Origin: Candidatus Fermentibacter sp.
GTDB taxonomy: Bacteria; Fermentibacterota; Fermentibacteria; Fermentibacterales; Fermentibacteraceae
Direction: 5' to 3'
DNA length: 64,000 bases
NCBI GenBank assembly: GCA_030373045.1
Contig: JAUCPW010000003.1
Span: forward strand, 62,001-126,000
Positions 17,067 through 25,761 of the stretch are shown here, piece by piece. The notes below the pieces were generated by a model, which saw only the letters and a list, made by a program, of their open reading frames with translations, was not told the DNA's origin and ran no database searches. The stretch's first letter is position 1, and every line of letters starts with the position of its first letter. The translations under genes and the position numbers were made by a program.

Positions 17067-17969
17067 ATGAGATGTCTGGTGACCGGCGGGACCGGGCTCG
17101 TGGGTTCGAACCTGGCGCTGGAACTCATTGCTTCGGGCCACGACGTCGTCATCACCGGAAACGAAGCCGAGCAGCAGCTCCCGGGCTTCACCGGCAAGTG
17201 TCTCAATCCGGGGTTCCTGGGCATCGACTGGGATGCGATCGGTGAAGTGGACGCCGTGTTCCACCAGGCAGCCCTCAACAACACGAGGAACATGGACAGG
17301 GCCGAGATGTTCAGGGCGAACCTGGAATCCTCCGCCGCCCTCTTCAGACATGTCGTCGAGAGGGGCTGCAGGAGGATCGTATACGCCTCCTCCACCGCGG
17401 TCTACGGCAGGAATGCCGCTCCTTTCCGTGAGGAGGGCCCCTTCGACCTCAACACCCCCTACGCCGAGTCGAAGAAGGCTCTCGAGGAGCATGCGGCATC
17501 CCTTGCGGCGTCCATCCCCGGCCTTGTCATCGTTGGTCTGCGGTACTGCAACGTCTACGGCCCGCGCGAGAACCACAAGGGATCGCGCGCCACGATGATC
17601 CACCAGCTAGCGCGGCAGATGCTGTCGGGGAACCCCCGCCTGTTCGAGTTCGGCGAACAGAAGCGCGACTACATCTATGTGAAGGATGTCGTACGGGCGA
17701 ACCTGCTCGCCTCCCGGGCCGGAGAGAGCTGCGTCGTGAACTGCGCATCGGGGCGCGCGACCACGTTCAACACCCTGGTGGACATCCTCAACACCGAGCT
17801 GGGTCTCGACAGGAGGCCGGAGTACTTCCCCAATCCATTCGGCGGGAACTACCAGTCCGACACGACCTGCGAAACGGCCGAAGCAGCCAGGAGGATCGGA
17901 TTCAAGGCGGCATTCGGCATCGAGGACGGAATCCGCGACTATGTCCGGAGCGGCTGGCTCACCCGCTGA
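17067..17969 (+). CDS. NAD-dependent epimerase (heptose/UDP-sugar epimerase type)
   Basis: A 300-residue extended short-chain dehydrogenase: NAD motif TGGTGLVG, catalytic SST and YAESK, and the substrate-side motif LRYCNVYGPRE. Segments such as FNTLVDILNTEL and KRDYIYVKDVV are typical of UDP-glucose 4-epimerase and ADP-glyceromanno-heptose 6-epimerase relatives. Exact sugar not determinable by eye. ATG with GGAGGTGGA upstream. Paired with the epimerase just before it; together they probably make an activated sugar for the cell envelope. Confidence 0.87.
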   Translation: MRCLVTGGTGLVGSNLALELIASGHDVVITGNEAEQQLPGFTGKCLNPGFLGIDWDAIGEVDAVFHQAALNNTRNMDRAEMFRANLESSAALFRHVVERGCRRIVYASSTAVYGRNAAPFREEGPFDLNTPYAESKKALEEHAASLAASIPGLVIVGLRYCNVYGPRENHKGSRATMIHQLARQMLSGNPRLFEFGEQKRDYIYVKDVVRANLLASRAGESCVVNCASGRATTFNTLVDILNTELGLDRRPEYFPNPFGGNYQSDTTCETAEAARRIGFKAAFGIEDGIRDYVRSGWLTR

Positions 17970-17993
17970 AACGCCGGCACCCGGCAAGGCGCC

Positions 17994-18497
17994 GTGACTT
18001 CCCGGGATCTGCCGGACGAAACCCGTGCAGCAGTGCGCGAGGTGCTGGGGGAGTACCTGTCGGGGCATCCCTGCCTGTGCGGGTGGCCACAGTTCAGGTT
18101 CTGGGCGGGGAAGGAGCACGGGCCGGGCTGGATGGACGAGATCCAGAACCGCCTGGTAGCCGATGCGCTCGATCTGCCTCTGTTCAGGCGGGAACCGCCG
18201 GCAGCCCCATCCTACATGCAGGGGGATGACGCTGTCTGCACCGCCTGTGGAACGCGCTGGCGGCATTTCGAGTTCGAGTGGCGCATGCAGGCGTTCCAGC
18301 AGCGGCTGATCGCGCCCGGAACGCTGCCCTCGGAGTGCGCCGCCTTCGATCCGAAGCTGACTGGTGAGTGGATATTCGCGACGGCCGGATGCGGCCCGCA
18401 GGCCGGCGACCCCGTCCTCGCTCTCGGGGAGTGGGTGTCGTTCATGCTGGGCAGGCCGTTCCGTGCAGTCCCCAGGCCGCCCGGAGCCATTCCCTGA
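17994..18497 (+). CDS. Hypothetical protein with CxxC motif
   Basis: A 167-residue soluble protein, not recognised. It contains CLCGWPQF, a CTACGTRW pair that could hold metal, and an aromatic-rich centre. The GTG start follows the epimerase stop by 25 bp with a weak AAGG site, so it may be in the epimerase operon. No signal peptide or membrane segment. Confidence 0.55.
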   Translation: MTSRDLPDETRAAVREVLGEYLSGHPCLCGWPQFRFWAGKEHGPGWMDEIQNRLVADALDLPLFRREPPAAPSYMQGDDAVCTACGTRWRHFEFEWRMQAFQQRLIAPGTLPSECAAFDPKLTGEWIFATAGCGPQAGDPVLALGEWVSFMLGRPFRAVPRPPGAIP

Positions 18498-18525
18498 CGG
18501 CCGCATCCGGCCGGGCCGGGTCGTC

Positions 18526-18555
18526 TTGACCGGAGGACACCGCTTGGAGTAGACT
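18526..18555 (+). promoter_or_regulatory. Sigma-70-type promoter before the hybrid kinase
   Basis: TTGACC (18526-18531), 18-bp spacer, TAGACT (18550-18555). Transcription would start near 18562, placing the ATG at 18671 after a leader of about 110 bases and excluding the earlier in-frame ATG at 18560 as the true start. Confidence 0.5.
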
Positions 18556-18670
18556 GTTAATGCAATCTTCCCAGGGGGTGTGCCACGGCAGCTCTTCCGG
18601 GATACTGGCGAGAGCCATCCTTCGGTGTGATCCCATCCCGCCGGCCGAAGGCCGGAACCCCGTCCCCGCA

Positions 18671-21600
18671 ATGAAGGAACCATCCGCACGCACCACGGTC
18701 GCATGGATGTCCGGCGCGCTTCTCCTACTCGCCGCGGCCGGTGCGCTGATCCTCGACACCGAGCGCAGGCAGGCCAGGAGGAACGCCTGGAGCGAACTCG
18801 AATCCATCGCCGGATTCTCCTCCGGGCAGGTCGGTATCTGGCGCCTCGACCAGATCACCGACGCCGGCATGATATCGACCGATCCTCTGCTGACTCCCGC
18901 CGTCTCCGACTATCTCGAATCACGGTCGGCACCCTCGGCTTCCCTGCTGGAATCGATCTTCCGCCAGACCATGCTCGAGCACAGCTATCTCGACGTCATG
19001 CTGGTGGATTCCTCAGGAGCGCTGCTCGTCTCGGGATCGGATCCTCCGCTCTTCACCGGCGGCCTGTCCCGAGATCTCGTCACTACGGCTCTCGACACGC
19101 TCACCCCGTCCTTCGTGGACATGCACCTGCACGGAGGCGACTCCGTGCCGCACATGTCGGTGATCGCACGTCTCTCCGATGAAGACGGCCGGATACGGGT
19201 CCCCCCGACGTACCTCGTCCTGGTCAGCGATGCATCCTCCTTCCTCGAGCCGATCCTCAGGCCCGGGCCTTCCATCGGTGACGCCGTCGAGGTCGCCCTC
19301 ATAGAGGTGCGGGGCGACGATGTCGTGTATCTCAACGAACCCGCGCACTCGGGATTCCCGGCCCTCGAACTGCGAATCCCCCTGTCCGATGTCGGGCAGG
19401 TGGAGGCACAGGCTGCCTCCGGCGCCCGGGTCTGCCTGTCGGGAACGGCCTATCATGGCGGAAGGGTGCTCGCCGCGGCCGCGCCGGTGCAGGGCTCCCC
19501 CTGGATCCTGATCGCGATGATGGACGAGCCGGCAGCCACAGGCGGCCTCCGCGCAAGGTTCGGGCTCCTCATGGGGCTGTTCGTCGTGTCGGCGTTCGCG
19601 ATCTGTCTGGGGGGGCTGTTCCTCTGGCAGCGCGAGAAGAAGCGCCACTTCGAGGAACTCTATCGTTCCGAGTCGCGTCTCAGGGCCTCGCAGGACCGGC
19701 ACGGCATAACGCTTCGCGCGGTCGACGACGCGGTGGTCTCGACGGATCTCGACGGAAGGGTCGACCTGATCAATCCCGTGGCCGAGGAGCTCACGGGCTG
19801 GCACGGCACGGAGGCCTTCGGCCGGCCGGTCGCCGATGTCTTCAGGATCGTCGATCCCGGAACCGGCGAACCGGCAGCCGACCCCGTCGCCGGGGTCCTG
19901 GCCGGCGGGAGCGGCACGCGCCCGTCGGACAGCATCCTGGTCTCGCGCGACGGCAGGCGTACCCCGATCGAGCATTCCGTCTCACCTATCTTCGACTCGG
20001 GCATGAAGCTCACCGGCGTCGTACTCGTGTTCCGCGACAGAACCGAGGAGCGGCTGGGCAGGGGCATGGTCGAGATCAGGCTCGAGCTCACCCGCCGTAT
20101 CGCCGAGCTCCCGCCGGGTGAGTTCCTGGCTTCTGCGGCCGGGCTGGTGCTGTCGCTGGTCGGAGCGGAGGAGGGATTCTTCCGCGTGATCGGAGCCGGC
20201 GATTCCTCCTGTCCCCCACGGCCGGGAACGGTGCTGGAGGATGTCTTCCAGAGGTGTATCAGGGACGGGGCACCTGCCTCCTCGCCGATCTCCGAAGGGC
20301 AGACCATGGCTGCAGCAGTGCCGGTCTCGCGGGATGGCGCGACAGCCGCGGTACTCGCCGCCTCCGGAATCCCGCAGATCCTCTTCCCTCGCAGGATGCA
20401 GATCCTCGAGTACTTCGCCTCCGTGATCCTCGATCTGGTCGAGCGCAGGGGTACGGAGGACGCCCTGAAGGAGAGCCAGAGACGCTACCGCGAGATCTTC
20501 GAGGGCAGCAGGGACGGCATGGTCATGGCCAGCCCCGGCGGGCTGATCATCGAGGCCAATCCCGCCTACTGCGAAATGCTGGGTTACACGCCCGGCGAAC
20601 TCGCAGGCGCAGTCGACACCCTGGCCGCGACAACCTCCCGGGATGAGGGAATGCCGGCTGAGCCTCAGGCAGGCGGAGGGGGATCCCAGCCCGGCTTCTA
20701 TGCCATGAGACTGCTCAGGAAGGACGGCACCCCGCTGCTCGTGGAGGTCAGGGCCTATTCGGCGCCAGGTGTGGGTGGAGGGCAGGGATACCGGTGGTAC
20801 ATCACCAGGGACATCACCGAGTCCGAGCGGCTCGGCCTCGAGACCGAGAGGCTCCGGACGCAGCTCGAACAGGCCCAGAAGCTCGAAGCCGTGGGGCGTC
20901 TGGCCGGCGGGGTGGCTCACGACTTCAACAATCTGCTGATGGGTATCCTCAACTATGCCGAGCTCTGCAGGGAGAGCACGGCGCCGGGGAACCCGCTGCG
21001 CGAATGGATCGACGAAATCGTCAACATCACCGACCGGTCCATCGAACTCGTCAAGCATCTCCTGGCCTTCGCCCGGAGGCAGCCCGTGTCGCCCCGCGTG
21101 ACGGACGTCAACGACGCGATCGCGAGCATGATGAAGATGCTCGGCAGGCTCATCGGAGAGGATGTCGACCTGCACTGGCTCCCGGGAGCGGGGGTCCCCC
21201 CCGTGATGATCGATCCAGCCCAGCTCGACCAGCTCCTGGTCAACCTGGCGCTCAACGCGCGCGACGCATTCGAGGGCCCCGGCGTCCTGACCATCGAGAC
21301 CGCCCGTACCGAGCTCGACGAAGACTACTGCCGGAGCCGCCTCGACGTGAAGCCCGGCATCTACGCGATGATCATCGTATCCGACAACGGCTGCGGGATG
21401 AATGCCGAGACGGTTGCGCACATATTCGAACCCTTCTTCACCACCAAGGATGTGGGCAAGGGGGCGGGGCTCGGCTTGGCTACGGTGCACGGCATCGTCA
21501 AACAGAACGAGGGTTATATCGGTGTCTACTCCGAACCCGGCCAGGGAAGCACCTTCAGGGTGGGCTTCCCCGCGTGCGATGGCAGCCCCGAGAGGCACCG

Positions 21601-22018
21601 GACCGAATCGCCCGCCGAGCTCCGCACCGGGAAGGAGACCGTGCTGCTCGTCGAGGACGAGGCATCGGTAAGGGCGACGGTCGACGCCTTCCTGGTGAGG
21701 CTCGGATACAGGGTCATCTCGGCCGAATGCCCCGAGCGGGCCCTGGAGCTGATGGCCGCATCCGGCGAACGGGTGGATGTCCTCGTGACGGACGTGGTGA
21801 TGCCGGGCATGAACGTGCGCGAGTTCGTCGACCTTGTCGGGAAGGCCAACCCCGGGATGAAGTGTCTCTACATGTCGGGATACACGTCGAATGTGATCGT
21901 CCACAGGGGCATCCTCGACGACTCGGTCGACTTCCTCGCAAAACCCTTCACCCGCGATCAGCTCGGCCGCAAGCTCAGGGAGATCCTCGGCAGACCGGCG
22001 CCCGGAGGTTCAGCATGA
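18671..22018 (+). CDS. Hybrid sensor histidine kinase (sensor-PAS-GAF-PAS-HK-REC)
   Basis: An 1115-residue membrane kinase. Helix 1 (~12-31) and helix 2 (~296-318) enclose a periplasmic Cache-like sensor. Then a PAS (~343-457), a GAF-like region (~475-590), a second PAS (~604-716), a kinase core with the phospho-His in GGVAHDFNN (~749), an ATP-binding domain (NLALNARDAF, DNGCGM, GLGLATVHGI), and a receiver domain with Asp ~1040 (LVTDVVMPG). Such kinases autophosphorylate and relay to their own receiver, then usually to another protein; no separate partner is adjacent. Its stop overlaps the next start (ATGA). Confidence 0.92.
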   Translation: MKEPSARTTVAWMSGALLLLAAAGALILDTERRQARRNAWSELESIAGFSSGQVGIWRLDQITDAGMISTDPLLTPAVSDYLESRSAPSASLLESIFRQTMLEHSYLDVMLVDSSGALLVSGSDPPLFTGGLSRDLVTTALDTLTPSFVDMHLHGGDSVPHMSVIARLSDEDGRIRVPPTYLVLVSDASSFLEPILRPGPSIGDAVEVALIEVRGDDVVYLNEPAHSGFPALELRIPLSDVGQVEAQAASGARVCLSGTAYHGGRVLAAAAPVQGSPWILIAMMDEPAATGGLRARFGLLMGLFVVSAFAICLGGLFLWQREKKRHFEELYRSESRLRASQDRHGITLRAVDDAVVSTDLDGRVDLINPVAEELTGWHGTEAFGRPVADVFRIVDPGTGEPAADPVAGVLAGGSGTRPSDSILVSRDGRRTPIEHSVSPIFDSGMKLTGVVLVFRDRTEERLGRGMVEIRLELTRRIAELPPGEFLASAAGLVLSLVGAEEGFFRVIGAGDSSCPPRPGTVLEDVFQRCIRDGAPASSPISEGQTMAAAVPVSRDGATAAVLAASGIPQILFPRRMQILEYFASVILDLVERRGTEDALKESQRRYREIFEGSRDGMVMASPGGLIIEANPAYCEMLGYTPGELAGAVDTLAATTSRDEGMPAEPQAGGGGSQPGFYAMRLLRKDGTPLLVEVRAYSAPGVGGGQGYRWYITRDITESERLGLETERLRTQLEQAQKLEAVGRLAGGVAHDFNNLLMGILNYAELCRESTAPGNPLREWIDEIVNITDRSIELVKHLLAFARRQPVSPRVTDVNDAIASMMKMLGRLIGEDVDLHWLPGAGVPPVMIDPAQLDQLLVNLALNARDAFEGPGVLTIETARTELDEDYCRSRLDVKPGIYAMIIVSDNGCGMNAETVAHIFEPFFTTKDVGKGAGLGLATVHGIVKQNEGYIGVYSEPGQGSTFRVGFPACDGSPERHRTESPAELRTGKETVLLVEDEASVRATVDAFLVRLGYRVISAECPERALELMAASGERVDVLVTDVVMPGMNVREFVDLVGKANPGMKCLYMSGYTSNVIVHRGILDDSVDFLAKPFTRDQLGRKLREILGRPAPGGSA

Positions 22019-23526
22019 TGCTGCTGCTCGCTGCATGTGCCGCATTGGAGCCTGAAACGCTCTGGTCCGCCGTGGGGAACGGCGGGGTGTACGCCTGCGT
22101 ATGCCCGGGCGATCTCGATGCCGACGGAGTGCCGGATGCCGTCGCCGGCCTCTACTACTCCGATGAGGAGCCCACTCTCCAGGCGCTGTCCGGAGCCGAC
22201 GGCTCGGTCATCTGGACGTCCGACGAGTGCCAGGGGGTCTATCAGGACGAAGGCCTCGCCGTCGCCGGTGATCTCGACGGAGACGGCATCCATGACGTCC
22301 TCGTCTGCACGCCGGGAGGATACGACCCCCCGGGCAGGTGCCTCATCGCCGTTTCGGGAGCATCCGGTGACGTCATCTGGCAGTGGAGCTGCTACCTGTA
22401 CGGACCCAACCATGGATGGGGATACGGCGCTTGTGCTCTGGATGACCTCACCAGCGACGGGAGACCCGAGGCGGTGGGCTCTTTCGGTGGCAATTCGAAC
22501 GATCACGACGGAACCGTGGTGTGCATCGACGGGGCTCTGGGAGACACGTTATGGACGGCGTCCGGCTTCCTCGACGCCGTCGAGGACGTCTGCCCCTTCC
22601 CTGACGTCGATGGCGACGGAGTTCAGGAGGTCGTCGCCGGTGTGGGCGGCAACTCCCTCGCCCTCCAGCAGGTGTGGCTGCTGTCAGGAGCGGCCGGCTC
22701 CCCGCTCTGGTCCGCGGACGTCGACGGTGACGTGATGTGCGTGGGTACGTCCGACAGGGACGACACCTTTCCCGCGATCCTCGCCTCGACTTTCGACGGG
22801 AAGGCGGTCTGTCTCGACCAGTCGGGCAATCCGCTCTGGTCGGTCTCACCGGGCGGGATGCTGCTGGATATCGAGGGAGGCCCCGATCTGGACGGCGGCG
22901 GCACCGGCGAGGTCGCCCTGGCGGCTGACAACGCTGGCGTCAGATGCCTCGACGGCGAGGATGGATCGACCCGGTGGACGTATCCGTCCGGTTCCAACAC
23001 CTGGAGCGCCACCTGGGCCGATTCCATCCGGATGGGTGACCTGTATGCGGCCTGCATCGCTGCGGGAAGCGTCAATGGCTACCGGGTCGCCCTCGTCGAT
23101 GGCGTGGACGGAGCCGAGCTCTGGCAGCAGACCTACGGCGAACGCGTCTACGGCGTCAGCGTGATCCCGCCGCTGGGCGGGAGCCAGTCGCAGACCGTGA
23201 TGGCCTGTCTGCAGGACCAGACCTCCGTCCCTCTCCACCTCGCGGCGCTCCTCACGCCGGGCGGCCTTTCGGCACCGGATGGCCCGGGCTCCGGATCCCT
23301 GTCGATAATCTCGAACCCATGCCGCGGCACGCTCGGGTTCATCCTCCCGGACGCCGCCTGGTCATGCAGGCTGGTCGACATGTCGGGGCGCAGGGTCCGG
23401 ACGGCAGCCTCTCCGGGGGGCATGTGCGCAGTCGATCTGGACGGTCTGCCTTCCGGCGTCTATTTCTTCGAGGCCGTTTCGGCGGGTGCCGAATACTCCG
23501 AGAAGGTCGTCATCCTGGGCGACTGA
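22015..23526 (+). CDS. Secreted PQQ/FG-GAP beta-propeller protein with sorting domain
   Basis: A 503-residue secreted protein. After a short signal peptide come repeated blade units, each with a D-x-D-x-D-G type loop (DLDADGVPDAV, DLDGDGIHDVLV, DVDGDGVQEVV) and a W-containing strand (VIWTS, VIWQW, TLWTA), typical of calcium-binding FG-GAP/PQQ-like propellers. The C-terminus (VDMSGRRVRT ... SGVYFFEAVS) is a type-A sorting domain as in the C25 peptidase. The start overlaps the kinase stop, so both are made together; a link between the propeller and the sensor is possible but unproven. Confidence 0.85.
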   Translation: MMLLLAACAALEPETLWSAVGNGGVYACVCPGDLDADGVPDAVAGLYYSDEEPTLQALSGADGSVIWTSDECQGVYQDEGLAVAGDLDGDGIHDVLVCTPGGYDPPGRCLIAVSGASGDVIWQWSCYLYGPNHGWGYGACALDDLTSDGRPEAVGSFGGNSNDHDGTVVCIDGALGDTLWTASGFLDAVEDVCPFPDVDGDGVQEVVAGVGGNSLALQQVWLLSGAAGSPLWSADVDGDVMCVGTSDRDDTFPAILASTFDGKAVCLDQSGNPLWSVSPGGMLLDIEGGPDLDGGGTGEVALAADNAGVRCLDGEDGSTRWTYPSGSNTWSATWADSIRMGDLYAACIAAGSVNGYRVALVDGVDGAELWQQTYGERVYGVSVIPPLGGSQSQTVMACLQDQTSVPLHLAALLTPGGLSAPDGPGSGSLSIISNPCRGTLGFILPDAAWSCRLVDMSGRRVRTAASPGGMCAVDLDGLPSGVYFFEAVSAGAEYSEKVVILGD

Positions 23527-23571
23527 CACCATTGCGGCAGGACCGATCCGCCTCGACCCCCGGAGGTATGA

Positions 23572-24321
23572 TTGTTCCCTCTCCGTGATGAGAATCCGAC
23601 CGTCAGAGCTTCGCTCGTCACGTTCCTGATAGTGGCCGTGAACGCGGCCGTGTGGGTGTTCGTGCAGCATCTGGGTGCGGATCCTCATCTCTCTCAGTCG
23701 ATATGGCGGTTCGGAGCCATCCCCGGCGAACTGCTCGGTAGGGTGACCCCGGGGATGCGGATCATGGACGGCAAGACCCTGCTGGCCATCCTCGACGGCA
23801 TCCCCGACTGGCGCACCGCGGTGACGTCGATGTTCATGCATGCCGACTGGATGCACATCATCGGCAACATGTGGTTCCTCCTCGTGTTCGGCGACAACGT
23901 CGAGGACGCGATGGGCCCCGTCCGTTTCGCAGTCTTCTACATCCTCTGCGGGCTTGCGGCCGTCGCGGCCCAGATCGCATCCGATCCCGGCAGCACCATC
24001 CCGATGGTGGGAGCCTCCGGAGCGATCGGCGGAATCATGGGAGCCTACCTGCGGCTCTATCCGAGGGTGAGAGTCCAGATGCTCGTATTCCTGGGCTTCT
24101 TCATCAGGGTGATCCCGGTGCCGGCCCTGTTCATGCTGGGATACTGGTTCCTGCTCCAGCTCGCCTCCGGCCTCATGGCGCCGGGGGTCGGAGGAGTGGC
24201 GGTATGGGCGCATGCAGGAGGATTCGCTGCCGGGTTCCTGCTGGTGAGGCTCTTCTGCAGCCGCTCCAGACTCGCGGCCATAAGGTCCCGCAGTGACTCC
24301 GTCCGTTCCATCCCGTACTGA
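23572..24321 (+). CDS. Rhomboid family intramembrane serine protease
   Basis: A 249-residue membrane protein with about six helices. The catalytic serine is in VGASGAIGG and the catalytic histidine in WAHAGGF; the HADWMHIIGNMWFL region is the usual rhomboid L1/TM2 signature. Rhomboids cut membrane proteins inside the bilayer. TTG start: GGAGGT ends 5 bp before it, while the ATG at 23568 is out of frame. The following gene is a CPBP-like membrane protein, so two putative intramembrane proteases sit side by side. Confidence 0.9.
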   Translation: MFPLRDENPTVRASLVTFLIVAVNAAVWVFVQHLGADPHLSQSIWRFGAIPGELLGRVTPGMRIMDGKTLLAILDGIPDWRTAVTSMFMHADWMHIIGNMWFLLVFGDNVEDAMGPVRFAVFYILCGLAAVAAQIASDPGSTIPMVGASGAIGGIMGAYLRLYPRVRVQMLVFLGFFIRVIPVPALFMLGYWFLLQLASGLMAPGVGGVAVWAHAGGFAAGFLLVRLFCSRSRLAAIRSRSDSVRSIPY

Positions 24322-24333
24322 CTGCATGGCCAT

Positions 24334-24960
24334 ATGAAGTATCCTGACGGCGGACACGGCTCCAGACGGACGGCATCCGTCATGGCCGGCCTGCTGGCGC
24401 CCTGGATCGCAGTCGGCGTATTCTGGCTCCGGCTCGAGAGCGCCTGGGGCACGATCCTCTTCTACCATGCCCTCATCCTGGTGATGTCAGGCCGGCACAT
24501 GCGGGAAGTGTCGAAGGGCCTGAACATTCGTCTGGCACTCGCTTCCGCCCTGCCCTGCCTTCTCGCCGGGCCGCTGACATGGCTCCTTCTCCCCTCGATG
24601 GTCAGGGTCCCCGTAGATCAATGGCTTTCGGCTCACGGCCTTTCGGGATGGGCCCTCGCCCTGATGGTTCCCTACTACGGGCTGGTGCACCCGGTTCTCG
24701 AACAGGCGCACTGGGGTCGTCTTCGCGATCTGCCGGGGCTGGCCGTGCCTGCTTCCGCCATGTTCGCGGGATATCACGGTCTGGTCCTGTCCACTCTCAT
24801 GAAGCCGGTCTGGACAGCTGTCTGCCTCGCGGTGCTGTTCGTGTCGTCGCTGACCTGGAAGGCCATCTCGAGAAGGACAGGCGGTCTGGCGGTACCTGCC
24901 CTTTCCCACGCCGCAGCCGATTCGGGGATGATCCTCGCCGCCTTCCTGCTGTCGGCCTGA
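24334..24960 (+). CDS. CPBP-like intramembrane protein (protease motif degenerate)
   Basis: A 208-residue protein with about six hydrophobic segments. GLVHPVLEQAHWGRL resembles CPBP/Abi motif 1 (normally EExxxR) but with one Glu replaced by Gln; FAGYHG and SHAAAD match the later His-containing motifs. CPBP proteins include CAAX-type glutamic proteases and bacteriocin self-immunity proteins. The altered motif leaves activity uncertain. It lies 12 bp after the rhomboid gene with a poor ribosome site, suggesting coupled translation. Confidence 0.65.
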   Translation: MKYPDGGHGSRRTASVMAGLLAPWIAVGVFWLRLESAWGTILFYHALILVMSGRHMREVSKGLNIRLALASALPCLLAGPLTWLLLPSMVRVPVDQWLSAHGLSGWALALMVPYYGLVHPVLEQAHWGRLRDLPGLAVPASAMFAGYHGLVLSTLMKPVWTAVCLAVLFVSSLTWKAISRRTGGLAVPALSHAAADSGMILAAFLLSA

Positions 24961-24965
24961 CTCCA

Positions 24966-24993
24966 CCCCCCAGAACGCACCCCCCCAGAACGC
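24966..24993. repeat. 13-bp direct repeat in spacer
   Basis: CCCCCCAGAACGC occurs at 24966-24978 and 24981-24993. It opens a 288-bp spacer (24961-25248) that is otherwise relatively AT-rich in its middle and contains a second small direct repeat, GCATCTGAA, near 25139-25156. I see no gene, terminator or convincing promoter in this spacer. Confidence 0.5.
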
Positions 24994-25248
24994 TTTTAAC
25001 TCCTTTAACTTTCTCCTGCCATCGGAACGCTGCACCAGATCCGACGTGATTCATGCTCACGCAAGTTCATGTCAATAACAAACAGGAATAATTCTCTGCC
25101 GCACTATCATATCGTTGTGGATCATAGAGATACGAATGCATCTGAAGCATCTGAAACCAGGCACCGGCCGGGCGGTGGTTCCGGAGGGCGGGACCCGGCA
25201 TGATAGTACCCGCGTGGCCTGGGGCATGACTCCCGATGGGAGGTGGCT

Positions 25249-25695
25249 GTGAAGCATCCGTTCCCGGTCGTTGCCGTCTGCGTCCTTCTGCTGGCGGGCT
25301 GCGGGAGGTCTCCGGAGGGTTTCGCGGAACAGGTGAGCGGGCTCGAGATCCCCGACGGGGCGACCGTCGTGTCCTTCACTGACAGCTCGTACGGCGCAGA
25401 CTGCGAGGACCTCTTCGCCGAAGCCGTACTCGAGTTCGAGCCGGCAGGATTCTCGTCGCTCAGGGATCAGGCCATGGCCCTCGGCTACGGGCCCGTCACC
25501 AGTGGCGACGCGTCGATCCCGGATTCCGTCGACGCAGCCGGGATGAGCCTCCACGGATTCGCCGAGGCTGCAGCCGAGATCTCTGGGTCCGAGGCGGGAC
25601 TCTTCATGTACAGGCGGGATTCGCCGGGTTCGTACGTGCTCGCCGTCCTCGACCCGGGGCGGAGGCGCCTCGTGGTCCGCGCCGTTATCATATAG
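25249..25695 (+). CDS. Putative lipoprotein, 148 residues
   Basis: The N-terminus (KHPFPVVAVCVLLLAGCG) has a clear lipobox LAGC, so the protein should be lipid-anchored. The body is acidic with alternating strands and helices, and no recognised domain. GTG at 25249 is chosen because GGGAGG sits 7 bp upstream; the earlier GTG at 25243 touches that site. Monocistronic or with the following gene 66 bp on. Confidence 0.65.
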   Translation: MKHPFPVVAVCVLLLAGCGRSPEGFAEQVSGLEIPDGATVVSFTDSSYGADCEDLFAEAVLEFEPAGFSSLRDQAMALGYGPVTSGDASIPDSVDAAGMSLHGFAEAAAEISGSEAGLFMYRRDSPGSYVLAVLDPGRRRLVVRAVII

Positions 25696-25761
25696 GAGGC
25701 ACGGCGTGCGGATTACATCCCGCCGCGCCGGGCGATGTCCGGACATGCACGGAGGTGAGCC

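Noticed and set aside
19982-21904. 640-codon open frame on the minus strand inside the hybrid kinase
   Set aside because: Antisense to a gene with complete kinase motifs; low-complexity Arg/Gly/Asp-rich translation without ribosome site, as expected from high GC.
24961-25248. Riboswitch or small RNA in the AT-richer spacer
   Set aside because: Only short direct repeats were seen; no convincing paired structure.
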